In this document: positions 55,231 to 64,000 of the stretch, piece by piece
Numbering within the stretch: the stretch's first letter is position 1
Layout: the number at the start of each line of letters is the position of its first letter
Assembly: GCA_033032175.1 (NCBI GenBank)
Contig: CM065311.1
Coordinates: 737,190-801,189 of the forward strand
Source: Saturnia japonica
Taxonomy: Eukaryota > Arthropoda > Insecta > Lepidoptera > Saturniidae
DNA length: 64,000 nucleotides
Direction: 5' to 3'
Translations under genes and position numbers: made by a program
Notes under the pieces: generated by a model
Seen by the model: only the letters and a program-made list of their open reading frames with translations
Databases searched by the model: none
Told to the model about the DNA's origin: nothing

Positions 55231-55589
55231 TCATAATATTAATACGTGACAAGAAAACTTCGGACACCTTTTTAAGCATATTGCGTGTACTGAAGTCTGT
55301 GAGATTTGGCATGGTTAAAGTTTATTTGGAGAAGGAGTGCAGAAAGCTAAAATTTATTTATAATAACTGTTAATAATATGTAAAAATAATTAAATTAATA
55401 CTGCGAATCCTAAACCGACCGTGCCATTGAACTTAGACCCCGCAAAATATGGTCATTGTCACTCAATGACAAGTGACAGCAAGTGATGTAGATAATACTC
55501 ATTGTTTATGAATACTGTAAATGTCAAAAAGAAAATAGTCTATGATCAAAAAGTCGCTTGTCGAATTTGGACCTTAGGGCGATCGCTAG
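55231..55589 (+). mobile_element. Non-autonomous Helitron, family A
   Basis: Begins TCATAATATTAATACGTGA after A and ends GCGATCGCTAG before T. The 3' hairpin has decayed (GTCGAATTTGGACC). 359 bp. It is the best empty-site reference for the solo LTR and RTE insertions. Confidence 0.85.
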
Positions 55590-56180
55590 TAAGTATAGAT
55601 ATGCAACATGAAAGAGAAAGAGCATAGTATTCTTTACATATTGTGTTACGGATACGAGACCATTTTCTTTTTTTTTACTACCCAATGACCTATATCGGCT
55701 TACGTAAATCGTGGCCAAAACAAATCCCGTCTATTTTTACAAAAGCTAAAGTTCTAAAGTGTAATTTAATGTATTTTAGACGTGTTATTATGGTTATGTG
55801 TAATGTACTTGGATGTGATTCGTATAACACAGAAATCAACAAAATAATACGCACACTCGTGTATTCCGTTTTTCGTCTCGTCTTATTCAAACATTTTACC
55901 AATTTATAACTAAATACAAATCTATGCTCGGAACTCATTAAGTTTTGCTTTTTGCCACGGGGACTATGTTCGATTGACAATATCGCTATAATACAAAACT
56001 TTTACATTGGTGATTGTAATCGTACAATCGGATCTCGAAAAATGTAGACAGGAGGAAATTCGGGGATGATTTCATTGATCGTAAAATTAATATAGACGAC
56101 GTCTCTCCTGAAGATGTATTCACAAATTTCACAATTATAAAATCCCTGAAATTGTAGGCGATCAGCGATCTCTACATTTA

Positions 56181-56714
56181 TCTATACAAATAAATACAAT
56201 GGAAGTGTCTGTTTTTAATGTAAAACGAACAGCTTTTTACTATTTAATAAAAGCATAATATGAAAGTATATACGGTACTTATAACTAAAAATCAATTTTT
56301 AAATTTTTTGATTTTGTGTCTGACTGTTGCGGGTAATATCCGAAATGGTTGGACCGATTTTGACGGGACTTTCACTGGCAAATATCTGATGTTATAAGGA
56401 GTAACTTAGGCTACTTTTATTCTAGAAAAAGAAATGAGGGTTTTCCGCTCAAATAAAAATCAAATGGAAAAAACGACGATTTTAGGGCGCTCAAATGGCT
56501 TTCGCTAAGTAAACCATAAGAGATATATCAAATTAATGTAGTACATAATTGTAAATCTGAAAAAGACCTACTAAAAATTCAGCAAGAGCTTAATATGTCT
56601 CCCTTGTATCACCCATAATAAGCATTTTTTTTACTTTAAAATAACACGATTCGCGCTTGTGCTCTATCTATGGCATTATATAGACCACGCCAGCGCAGCC
56701 GCGATCACGGCTAG
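56181..56714 (+). mobile_element. Non-autonomous Helitron, family B
   Basis: Begins TCTATACAAATAAATACAAT and ends with GCAGCCGCGATCACGG then CTAG before T. It contains the common module GGTTGGACCGATTTTGACGG. Related 5' parts occur at 34909 and 48513. Confidence 0.65.
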
Positions 56715-57699
56715 TATACAAATAAATATATAATGTATATACAATTTCGTGACTGTAGGAATAAAAAATAAAACGTACATTTGGCGGCGTCAAATGGCTC
56801 GTTATAAATACTTAGTAAGAATTTAATATCTTACAACCAAATCTTTAGATAAAAATTGGTAACGGAAAACTAATATCGAGATGTATGTATATGAAGTTAA
56901 ATAAATCCGGACAAGTAGCGAGTGGAACTCGCGTCCTGAGGGTACCGAACCGACTTTATTACATACTGTACATTATTGTACCATATTTTACATAAATATT
57001 GCTTTTAAATTATCCTTATTCCGTCTGTCTGTTTATTAGTACGCTTATAAATTAAAAACAAATTAACCAACTTTGGTGAATATTTTTTATTATTTTATAG
57101 ATGTATCCCTCTTTTCTACAATATCGGGTTCAAAATCAAAATCAAAATAATCTTTATTTAATTTAGGCCCTAAAAAGGCACTTATGAATGTCATATTATG
57201 TTGTATGTTGTTTTTCATAGAAGAAAAAAATACTTTGAAATGACCTATTTAACATAAAAGAAAACATGCATTTATATAATCTTCTTTTTCTTTCTCTTAT
57301 ATATAAAAATAGATGTTTGTATGTATGTTCCCTATGGACTCCAAAACGACTAGAACGATTTTGATGACATTTTCAGATAATCTTCATATTAGATCAGCCG
57401 GTGATCCGGTAAAGTTTGATTAGCGATCGAATCAATGTTCCCTGTTGCGGACAGCGAGCGGGGCGAGCGAATAACGATAGTCTAATAGTACAGAATGAAC
57501 AAATAAATGAAATAATACGTGTTAGGAATAAGGTTTATAAATACGTGTTAGGAATAGATATAATAATATGAACTGAATATGTGTGAATATGTGTATTTTA
57601 AAACGATTAGAATAAGAATATAGTTAGTTGTAAGTTTAAATGTATAAATTTCACTAGTTGTAAGGATGAACCATGTCAGACTCGGAACATCTGGCATGG
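56715..57699. other. Repeat-rich DNA before the intact LINE
   Basis: 57125-57190 (AAAATCAAAATCAAAATAAT, GGCCCTAAAAAGGCACTTAT) is a repeat tail also seen at 18285. 57300-57470 is a Helitron-like module. No gene. Confidence 0.45.
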
Positions 57700-57751
57700 T
57701 GACTAATGGTACTGCCGTCCCTTTCCCACGGTTAGCCTCGCTCTGCGGAGA

Positions 57752-57774
57752 GCGCGCACACAGGGCGTGCGCGC
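57752..57774 (+). other. GC-rich hairpin at the start of the LINE 5' region
   Basis: Stem GCGCGCAC at 57752-57759 pairs with GTGCGCGC at 57767-57774 around a 7-nt loop, and an extra A-T pair extends it. An inverted CCAAT box (ATTGG, 57777) and a TATA-like AAATATAG (57842) follow, so this may be promoter DNA at or just outside the element boundary. Confidence 0.5.
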
Positions 57775-57941
57775 TTATTGGCTGAGCGACGCCCCGCACG
57801 GAATCCATCGCACGACCGGTTGCGAGGCAAAGGGCGAGGTTAAATATAGCGGAGAGGGCGGCAGTACTACGAGGGGGTTCCGATTTGGTCGCTAACGTGA
57901 ACGGACGTGTCCGCTCGCGCTCTCGATCGCTTTCCGAATTA

Positions 57942-58163
57942 TCGCATTCTGCTTAAATTAGTGTACAGTTGTTTGCTCTGATCCACGGACCCGGTCCTAG
58001 GCCTGCCGGTTCAGAGTACACATTGTATAGCTAGTTTTTTAAGCTATTTCATTCGCACTCTGCTTGTACTAGTGTACGAGTTGTTTGTTTTGATCAACGG
58101 ACCCGGTCCTAGGCCTGCCGGTTCAGAACACACAGTCTTAAGCTAGTTCTTAAGCGATTCATA
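57942..58163 (+). repeat. Two 111-bp tandem units in the LINE 5' region
   Basis: Units 57942-58052 and 58053-58163 share TCGCA(T/C)TCTGCTT, TAGTGTAC, TTGTTTG and the exact block CGGACCCGGTCCTAGGCCTG followed by CCGGTTCAGA. They differ by small substitutions and indels. Tandem monomers upstream of ORF1 recall the promoter monomers of some mammalian L1 and insect LINE families; promoter activity here is inference. Confidence 0.75.
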
Positions 58164-58201
58164 CCGCGTGTTATAGCGAGGTCGGTGTTATTGTTGTGTA
58201 G

Positions 58202-58403
58202 CGAGTATCTAGGTACTCGTTGCGCGCATAGCGCCGTCTCGCTCGCACATTTCGTGTAGCACTTCGGTGCACACGAAAAAACCGTACTTTTCAGTACGAT
58301 AATAAACGCGCTTTTCAGCGCGAAATCCTGTTTCAAAAGACACGCAAATCCACGGTTTAGTGGTCGTTCGTCGGATACCTAACGGTGCTAACGAAGACGA
58401 ACG
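58202..58403 (+). other. Array of perfect stem-loops in the LINE 5' UTR
   Basis: Successive inverted repeats are visible. 58202-58219 has stem CGAGTA/TACTCG. 58251-58277 has an 11-bp stem with one bulged A and a TTCG loop. 58283-58298 has stem CGTACT/AGTACG with loop TTTC. 58307-58322 has stem CGCGCT/AGCGCG with loop TTTC. 58365-58403 has an 8-bp stem CGTTCGTC/GACGAACG with a longer loop. They lie between the tandem units and ORF1, so they would be in the transcript leader. Confidence 0.75.
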
Positions 58404-58783
58404 GGGCGTGACCCGAGCGCTCTCCGGTTACTTCCCTCTGAGGTAAACGATAACTCGGACGGGCCTGGGAATCTTAGCCTTTGCCTTTTTGCATAGTTAA
58501 GCCCCAGGTGTCTCCTACCCAACCCTTCCTATCCTTACCATCCATCCTTGTGGTTGTTTGGGCGGAGCCACGGTATATACCGGCCTGCGTCCTCTGCCAC
58601 AAGACTGCTAGGGACTCCCCTAGGGAAACGATAGGTACTTTCCTGTGTTTCATTACACCGTGACACACAGGTCTCATTGCTCCGGGCTCGGATAGCCCGT
58701 TAAATTCATTCGGCGTACCCCCCTGCCCTCCAGGCAGGGAGGTGAATAAATTCACTTCCCCCGTCCTCCAAACAGCCACCGCG

Positions 58784-60604
58784 ATGGCCGAATCAAAACT
58801 CGCGGAATTAGAAATACGTTTTAGGCAGCTGGAAGCCGAAAACCAGCGCCTAGTTAATTTTATGTCCCTCCACATGCCCGAGCTCAGCAATGAGTATAGA
58901 AGTCGGTCACAGATGGCGGACTCGCTACGTCCGCAGTCAGCCAACCAGAGCGCCGTTACCGCGCACGCCATCCCCTCCACCTCCGCCGCGATCTCACCCG
59001 CCGCCGCGCCACCCGGTTTCACGCGACCCGCCTCGGTCCCTGCGACCGAGTACCCCCACCCCACTAACCTCGCAAGCGCGAGCCACGCCCCCATTAAGTC
59101 CCGAGCAAAATCGCAACAGCGATCTTTTACCCCCGGTCCCTATGGCCGCCCCGCTAAACCCGTTGCCCCCGCGGCAACCAAATCAACACCGGTGTACAAC
59201 TCTTTTTCGGCCCTTCCAGCCGAAACAGATATGGACGCACCAGTGAGTCCAACCCCTTCCTCGGAAATGGAACTCTCGCTCCACTTCCAGGAACCAATCA
59301 TAATCCCGACCGAACCTACCGCGGAAAATGACGAATTCACGGTCGTCAAATCCCGCAAACGCGCGCCCCGTGATAGCCCCGTTGAGGAAAACGCGGCTAA
59401 AACTTCAAAAACTGTTAACGGCTCTGCCGCCCCCGCACCCTCCTCGAATACCGACGAACCGGTCGTCGGTAAGAAACAAAAACCCCCCCCGATAATTATC
59501 CACGACAAAACTGTCTGGACAAAGCTCACCAATGAGCTTAAAACGCTAAAGATAGGGTACACTAAAGCGCGTAATATCGCGACAGGCATCTCCCTGACGA
59601 TGAGCACACCAAACTGCCATCGCAAGTTGACCACCCTCCTCCGTAGTAGGAACATTCCCTACTACACTTACGCCCTCGAAGAGGAGCGTGTCCTACGGGT
59701 TGTGCTTCGGCGCATCCCGGTCGAGATTACACCCGAGGAAGTCTTTTCCTCCATTGAGCATCAACAATTCCCCATCCGAGAGGTACATCGGATGTACAAT
59801 AAAGACAAGCGAGCCCTTCCAATGCTCGTTTTAATACTAGACAAAACGCCTGAGGGCAAAAAAATCTTTAACCTAGAAACAGTGTGCGAGCTCTCCGGAA
59901 TATCCGTAGAGCCACCATACAAAAACTCGAAGCCCTCCCAATGCCACAACTGCCAGTTGTACGGACACTCCGCCCGCAACTGCTTCCTTCGTCCGAGGTG
60001 CGTTAAGTGCCTCGAAGACCACCCAACTAGGGAGTGCACGCGTCAGCGTGACTCTAACACCCCCCCGAGCTGCGTACTGTGCAGGGAGGAGGGACATCCT
60101 GCGAACTATCGCGGATGCCCCAAGGCCCCGCGCACCACGCAACCCCGCCGCCCTTGGCAGGCTGCCCCTCAGCGGGCACCCCCCGCCTCAGGGCCCCGGG
60201 CGCAACCTCTGCTAAATCCAGAGGTGTTCCCGTCCCTGCCTACCCCCCGCCGCACTCAGGCGACCGTAGGCCCCCCCGCACCTCAGGTGCAGCCCAAACC
60301 CGTGCGTTCGACTCAGAACGCATGGGCCCCCAAACCACAGCCCCTTATGGCTATGGACATCCCCGCGCCCCGCGCTCCAGCGCCCCGCGCCCCAGCACCA
60401 CGCGCTCCAGCGTCCCGCGCCACCACAATGGACGACCTCATGCTATCGCTCCTTCGTGAGCATGAGATACGCGAGGTCCTCGCATACAAGGCCCATATGG
60501 AGCAGTACGGTTTCGTCGAAACCATAGCTGCCTTTCCCCGGCTCGTAGAGACGTTAATCCGTCTTGATCGCGAAGCCGCCAACCTCAGGCCTCTCAATGG
60601 CTAA
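58784..60604 (+). CDS. Jockey-type LINE ORF1 protein (gag-like, three zinc knuckles)
   Basis: Encodes 606 residues from the ATG at 58784 (context gcgATGg). The open frame extends 14 codons upstream without an ATG. The N-terminus is a short coiled coil (KLAELEIRFRQLEAENQRL). A long low-complexity Pro/Ala/Ser region follows. Then comes a folded region resembling the Jockey gag domain that precedes the zinc knuckles (about residues 245-385). Three knuckles lie at 387-445: CHNCQLYGHSARNC, CVKCLEDHPTREC and CVLCREEGHPANYRGC. The APRAP repeat lies near residues 526-546, and a helical C-terminus follows. By family knowledge this protein binds the element RNA to form the ribonucleoprotein. The stop TAA overlaps the ORF2 start. 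Confidence 0.9.
   Translation: MAESKLAELEIRFRQLEAENQRLVNFMSLHMPELSNEYRSRSQMADSLRPQSANQSAVTAHAIPSTSAAISPAAAPPGFTRPASVPATEYPHPTNLASASHAPIKSRAKSQQRSFTPGPYGRPAKPVAPAATKSTPVYNSFSALPAETDMDAPVSPTPSSEMELSLHFQEPIIIPTEPTAENDEFTVVKSRKRAPRDSPVEENAAKTSKTVNGSAAPAPSSNTDEPVVGKKQKPPPIIIHDKTVWTKLTNELKTLKIGYTKARNIATGISLTMSTPNCHRKLTTLLRSRNIPYYTYALEEERVLRVVLRRIPVEITPEEVFSSIEHQQFPIREVHRMYNKDKRALPMLVLILDKTPEGKKIFNLETVCELSGISVEPPYKNSKPSQCHNCQLYGHSARNCFLRPRCVKCLEDHPTRECTRQRDSNTPPSCVLCREEGHPANYRGCPKAPRTTQPRRPWQAAPQRAPPASGPRAQPLLNPEVFPSLPTPRRTQATVGPPAPQVQPKPVRSTQNAWAPKPQPLMAMDIPAPRAPAPRAPAPRAPASRATTMDDLMLSLLREHEIREVLAYKAHMEQYGFVETIAAFPRLVETLIRLDREAANLRPLNG
60361..60420 (+). repeat. Short in-frame repeat in LINE ORF1 (APRAP units)
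   Basis: Four imperfect 15-bp-scale copies of a GC-rich unit encode Ala-Pro-Arg-Ala-Pro repeats. The length is a multiple of three, so the frame is kept. Likely a flexible linker that can vary between copies. Confidence 0.6.
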
Positions 60605-63500
60605 ACACAAGCCGAGAGGTTTAAACATCTCTTTCTTTAATGCGCGGAACTTATATCCGCAGCGTGATCTCGTCGCGACTTATCTTAAAGATCACCAAAT
60701 AGACATTCTCTTAGTACAGGAAACGCTCTTAAAGCGTGGTAAACGCAATCCGAGTATCGCAAACTATAACATCGTTAGAAATGACCGCGACGGCCGAGGG
60801 GGCGGCACTCTCATTTACTACAAGCGCTCGTTGTATTGCATGCCGATAGATCCTCCGATACTTACCAATATGGAAGTATCCGCGTGTAGACTAGGAATGA
60901 CCGATCATCCGTCCATAACGATCGTATCCGTGTACCTCTCACCGACGAAAGTACCTCTCAGGTCTGACCTAGAGAAGCTACTCTCGCTCGGCACATCGGT
61001 CATTATCGCAGGTGACCTCAACAGTGGACACACGTCCTTCAACAATTGGAGAGACACCAGCAATGGGGTTATTCTCGAAGGGTTGTCGGACGAGTTAAAC
61101 TTTGACGTCATAGCGCCTCCCACTCCCACCCACTTTCAAGATCACTGTACACCGACAGTGCTAGACATAGCCCTCCTGAAAAATATCGCGCTTCAGGTAC
61201 GACTCATTCGGGTTGTACACGAACTCGACTCCGACCATCGCCCGGTCATCCTACAGCTAGGACAACTAGATGACTCCAGCCCTCCTACAGTCACAATGGT
61301 TGACTATGCAAAATTAAAACACTACCTCGCGGATAGGCAGTCCTCGCCCAGTCTCGTTAGGGTCCCGGACGTATTAGAGTCAGTTGCGCACGTAGATCTC
61401 GCAATCGACTCCCTAGTTGACCACCTCCAAGTCGGCATCGGAGAGGCCTCGAGAGAGGTCGAAGCGGCGAACGATCGCCGCTTTGTACTCCCTGCCGACG
61501 TGCGAGCGTTGATGACGGAGAAGAACGCTGCGACTCGTGCGCATGACTCTTATCCGACCGATGTAAACCGCGCACGATTACGCGCACTTCAGAGAGCGGT
61601 TAAAGCCCGTATAACCGAGCTCAAAAATCACAGATGGGACACCCTAGTCGAAGGGCTAAGGCCGTCACATCTGACTTATTGGAAAGTAGCCCACGCCCTT
61701 AAAATAGACGCCCAACCTCGCATGCCCCCCCTCGAAAGGGGTCCCGGCACTACACCCGCTTTCGATATCATCGACAAGGCGGAGTGCCTTGCCGCCTGTC
61801 TGGAGAGCCAGTGCTCCCCGAACAGCGTCAAGAACACCGACCGAGTCAGAGACATCGAAGCCCGCGTGGAGGAGCTGAATAAGCTCCCGGTATCAGAATC
61901 CCTGTCCCCAGTCACTTCTGAGGAGATCTCTGCCATTCTCAAAAGCCTTAAGCTTAGAAAGTCACCAGGTCCCGACGGTATCAGGAACGAAGTACTCAAA
62001 CTTCTTCCCGATCACCTCATAGCTCTATTGGTCTGCATATTCAATGTAGCCATAGCCAACTGCCATTTTCCAGCCGTCTGGAAAACGGCCATTGTCATAG
62101 GTATTCACAAGCCCGGCAAGAGCACGTCGCTTCCCGACAGCTACCGCCCTATCAGTCTTCTAAATACCCTTGGTAAAATCTATGAGCGGATCCTTCTGAA
62201 CCGTCTCAAATCCGTAATAGAGGAGAAAAACCTCTACCCGCCTGAGCAATTCGGTTTTCGTGCTAGACATTCTTGCACTCATCAAGTGCACCGCCTCACG
62301 GAGCACATTTTGTTTAACTTTTCCGAGTTATCTATACCCCGTCGCACACTGGCAGTCTTCTTCGACGTAGCCAAGGCCTTCGATAAGGTCTGGCACGAAG
62401 GATTAGTCTACAAGCTGTACTCCCGCGAAGTCCCCGATAGATTAGTTAAAATCATCCGCGATTACCTCAAAGACCGCACCTTTCGCTACAGAGTGGAAGG
62501 TGAACTATCCACACCCCATCCCATACGCTCAGGCGTCCCCCAAGGTTCCATTCTGGCACCTAGCCTCTTCAATCTGTACGTCAGTGACCTACCAAAACTT
62601 GAAGAAAAAGTTGAAGTAGGCTTATACGCTGACGATACAGTCATATACTCCTCTCAAAGGCAAACGAGAAACCTCAAATGTAGAATCCAAAGAGCCGTGA
62701 CCACTCTCGGGAAGTGGTTTAACGACTGGCGAATAGCCATAAACCCCACGAAGAGCGCAGCGGTGCTCTTCGACAAAACCGCCACACAGATACCGCAAAA
62801 ACTCAAGGACAATCCCCTTGAACTCTTCGGTAATCCGATCCCCTGGGAAAAAGCGACCAAATATCTAGGTGTAACCCTAGACAGTAGACTCTCCTTTATA
62901 CGCCACATCAATCTGGTTAGGAAAAGGGCCTCCTGGACCCTCGCCCGACTGCATCCTCTGTTATGTGCTGCAAGCAAAATGTCCACGAGACACAAGCTTA
63001 CGCTCTACAAGATGTGTATCCGTCCGATCATGACATATAGCTGCGTTGCGTTCGCACATATGCCAAGTTATAACTGGGAACGCTTACAAGCTATCCAGAA
63101 CAAATTTCTTCACCGCCTTACCGGTGCCCCCTGGTTTGTTCGTATGGAGGATCTCCATAGAGATATGGACCTTCCCTCGATACATGCATATGCCAAACAC
63201 CTTTCTCGCTCGTATTTCGACACCGCGTCGAACCACGCGAACCCCTTAATAAAAGCGGCAGCTTCTTATGTTCCCGACCCCAACGCCTGCCGGAGAAAAC
63301 GCCGGCCGCGTAATATATTCACTGACCCGCCCGACCAAACCGAAAAAGCTAACGCGTTCTACGCCGACACCGTCTCTCCAAACAGAGCGTGCCACCGCCC
63401 ACGCCCGCGTAACCACCGTTCTCTCCGCAGAGGACGGGCGGTCAACTTCGCTCCCGCACACCCGTCACGTCCACCCTCTCTAGCGGCAACCCAAGCCTAG
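60597..63500 (+). CDS. Jockey-type LINE ORF2: apurinic-type endonuclease and reverse transcriptase
   Basis: Encodes 967 residues from the ATG at 60597, which overlaps the ORF1 stop as ATGGCTAA. The endonuclease has N15, E42 in QET, D140/N142 in GDLNSG and D211-S-D-H214, so all catalytic positions look present. The reverse transcriptase has SYRPISLLN, PPEQFGFR, D590 in FFDVAKAFDKVW (motif A), GVPQGSILAPSLFNLY and YADD at 677-680 (motif C), then YLGVTLD. The C-terminus is basic and ends SLAATQA. In target-primed retrotransposition the endonuclease nicks chromosomal DNA and the polymerase copies the element RNA at the nick. Motif spacing fits the Jockey clade; CR1 is the nearest alternative. Confidence 0.93.
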   Translation: MAKHKPRGLNISFFNARNLYPQRDLVATYLKDHQIDILLVQETLLKRGKRNPSIANYNIVRNDRDGRGGGTLIYYKRSLYCMPIDPPILTNMEVSACRLGMTDHPSITIVSVYLSPTKVPLRSDLEKLLSLGTSVIIAGDLNSGHTSFNNWRDTSNGVILEGLSDELNFDVIAPPTPTHFQDHCTPTVLDIALLKNIALQVRLIRVVHELDSDHRPVILQLGQLDDSSPPTVTMVDYAKLKHYLADRQSSPSLVRVPDVLESVAHVDLAIDSLVDHLQVGIGEASREVEAANDRRFVLPADVRALMTEKNAATRAHDSYPTDVNRARLRALQRAVKARITELKNHRWDTLVEGLRPSHLTYWKVAHALKIDAQPRMPPLERGPGTTPAFDIIDKAECLAACLESQCSPNSVKNTDRVRDIEARVEELNKLPVSESLSPVTSEEISAILKSLKLRKSPGPDGIRNEVLKLLPDHLIALLVCIFNVAIANCHFPAVWKTAIVIGIHKPGKSTSLPDSYRPISLLNTLGKIYERILLNRLKSVIEEKNLYPPEQFGFRARHSCTHQVHRLTEHILFNFSELSIPRRTLAVFFDVAKAFDKVWHEGLVYKLYSREVPDRLVKIIRDYLKDRTFRYRVEGELSTPHPIRSGVPQGSILAPSLFNLYVSDLPKLEEKVEVGLYADDTVIYSSQRQTRNLKCRIQRAVTTLGKWFNDWRIAINPTKSAAVLFDKTATQIPQKLKDNPLELFGNPIPWEKATKYLGVTLDSRLSFIRHINLVRKRASWTLARLHPLLCAASKMSTRHKLTLYKMCIRPIMTYSCVAFAHMPSYNWERLQAIQNKFLHRLTGAPWFVRMEDLHRDMDLPSIHAYAKHLSRSYFDTASNHANPLIKAAASYVPDPNACRRKRRPRNIFTDPPDQTEKANAFYADTVSPNRACHRPRPRNHRSLRRGRAVNFAPAHPSRPPSLAATQA

Positions 63501-64000
63501 GTCCGTTCCTCGGTGTGAAGCCCTTGGGTCAGGCAGCCGCCCGCGCGATACAAAGTGACACTATACGTGCAACACTTAGTTACCCACGCACAACATTACA
63601 CACGTATGAACACACACACGTGCACACCACACAGGTACATAGGTTCTGTAAGGGACCTTTTTTTTTTCTTTTTTTGCGCTAGTTAGACTAATGCGCTAGT
63701 TAGTGTAGAAAAACCATTCCGATTACTGAATACACATACGCACGGTTCCTTCCTTCCTCCCAGGAGGAGGGGAACGTTCATATGAGTATATATTAGTTAG
63801 CTCGAATTCTCATAAGATTAGGGAATTAGTTAGATCGCGACTTTTTCGCATTCGCGACGACCGCCCGAGCCGAGGTTTGGCCACTCTGGCACCCTCGTGC
63901 GGGTCGTCACAAACTTTCGCGGCTGAGTGCCCTAAGCGCTCGCCCCCAAGTCCGGTGAAGCTGTAAAAGCCGCAGCGGCTCTGTTTGACGATAGGGCCCC
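63501..64000 (+). other. 3' UTR of the Jockey-clade LINE
   Basis: Contains a T-rich stretch (63659-63676), the block CTTCCTTCCTCCCAGGAGGA, and a GC-rich terminal part near GCGCTCGCCCCCAAG and GGTGAAGCTGTAAAAGCC. The same order is found, inverted, at 33471-33960 and 52213-52500. The window ends inside it. Confidence 0.85.

Larger units (their letters stand above)
57700..64000 (+). mobile_element. Full-length Jockey-clade LINE, cut by the window end
   Basis: The element has a GC-rich structured 5' region, two intact overlapping ORFs (gag-like and endonuclease/reverse transcriptase) and a 3' UTR. The same 3' UTR occurs in several truncated copies in this window. By comparison with the copy at 33471-34428, only about 25 bp plus the A-tail are missing after 64000. 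The 5' boundary is uncertain, between about 57650 and 57880, where AT-rich DNA changes to GC-rich DNA. No stop or frameshift interrupts either ORF, which suggests recent insertion and possible activity. Confidence 0.85.

Noticed and set aside
58474..59094. 206-codon open frame antisense to the LINE leader and ORF1
   Set aside because: It mirrors GC-rich coding sequence, has no recognisable domain, and spans the leader and ORF1 of an element with a clear sense frame.

Overview
The window is animal nuclear DNA, almost certainly from a moth or butterfly (Lepidoptera). Three things point there: an intron-bearing lowfat/Lix1 homologue, many non-autonomous Helitrons of the type common in lepidopteran genomes (5' end like TCTATATATTAATACG, 3' end hairpin then CTAG), and Jockey- and RTE-type LINEs whose 3' ends are typical of Lepidoptera. 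Most of the window is AT-rich intergenic or intronic DNA packed with old repeats. The GC-rich islands are exons, a probable promoter and one young retrotransposon.

Host genes are all on the minus strand. (1) A lowfat/LIX1 homologue in five exons runs from 25548 down to 6117. All splice phases agree and give 277 residues. Its introns of 9.1, 1.9, 1.8 and 5.8 kb hold SINEs, Helitrons, a pogo-like element and LINE tails. (2) A one-exon 92-residue UPF0390 (LYDG10/C19orf53-like) gene lies at 36130-36408. (3) The last three exons of a protein with MATH/TRAF-like beta-sandwich repeats and a C-terminal coiled coil lie at 37415-38991. Its 5' exons are upstream and mostly not identified.

Mobile DNA fills the rest. 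A full-length Jockey-clade LINE with two intact overlapping ORFs occupies about 57.7-64.0 kb. Its structured 5' region has 111-bp tandem units and a run of perfect hairpins, and the window ends shortly before its expected 3' end. At least seven 5'-truncated relatives of it are scattered through the window, one (33471-34428) with a clean 12-bp target-site duplication. A nearly complete RTE LINE (42217-45178) sits inside a Helitron with an 11-bp duplication. A 524-bp solo LTR (30027-30550) sits inside another Helitron with a 5-bp duplication. A pogo/Tigger-like DNA transposon relic (12987-13661) and its MITE (26271-26438) share 21-bp inverted repeats. A mariner fragment and tRNA-derived SINEs complete the set.

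I see no prokaryotic, viral or CRISPR features. The most unusual structures are the hairpin array and tandem units in the 5' region of the intact LINE, the unidentified MATH-like gene, and an orphan GC-rich promoter-like island near 30.9 kb.
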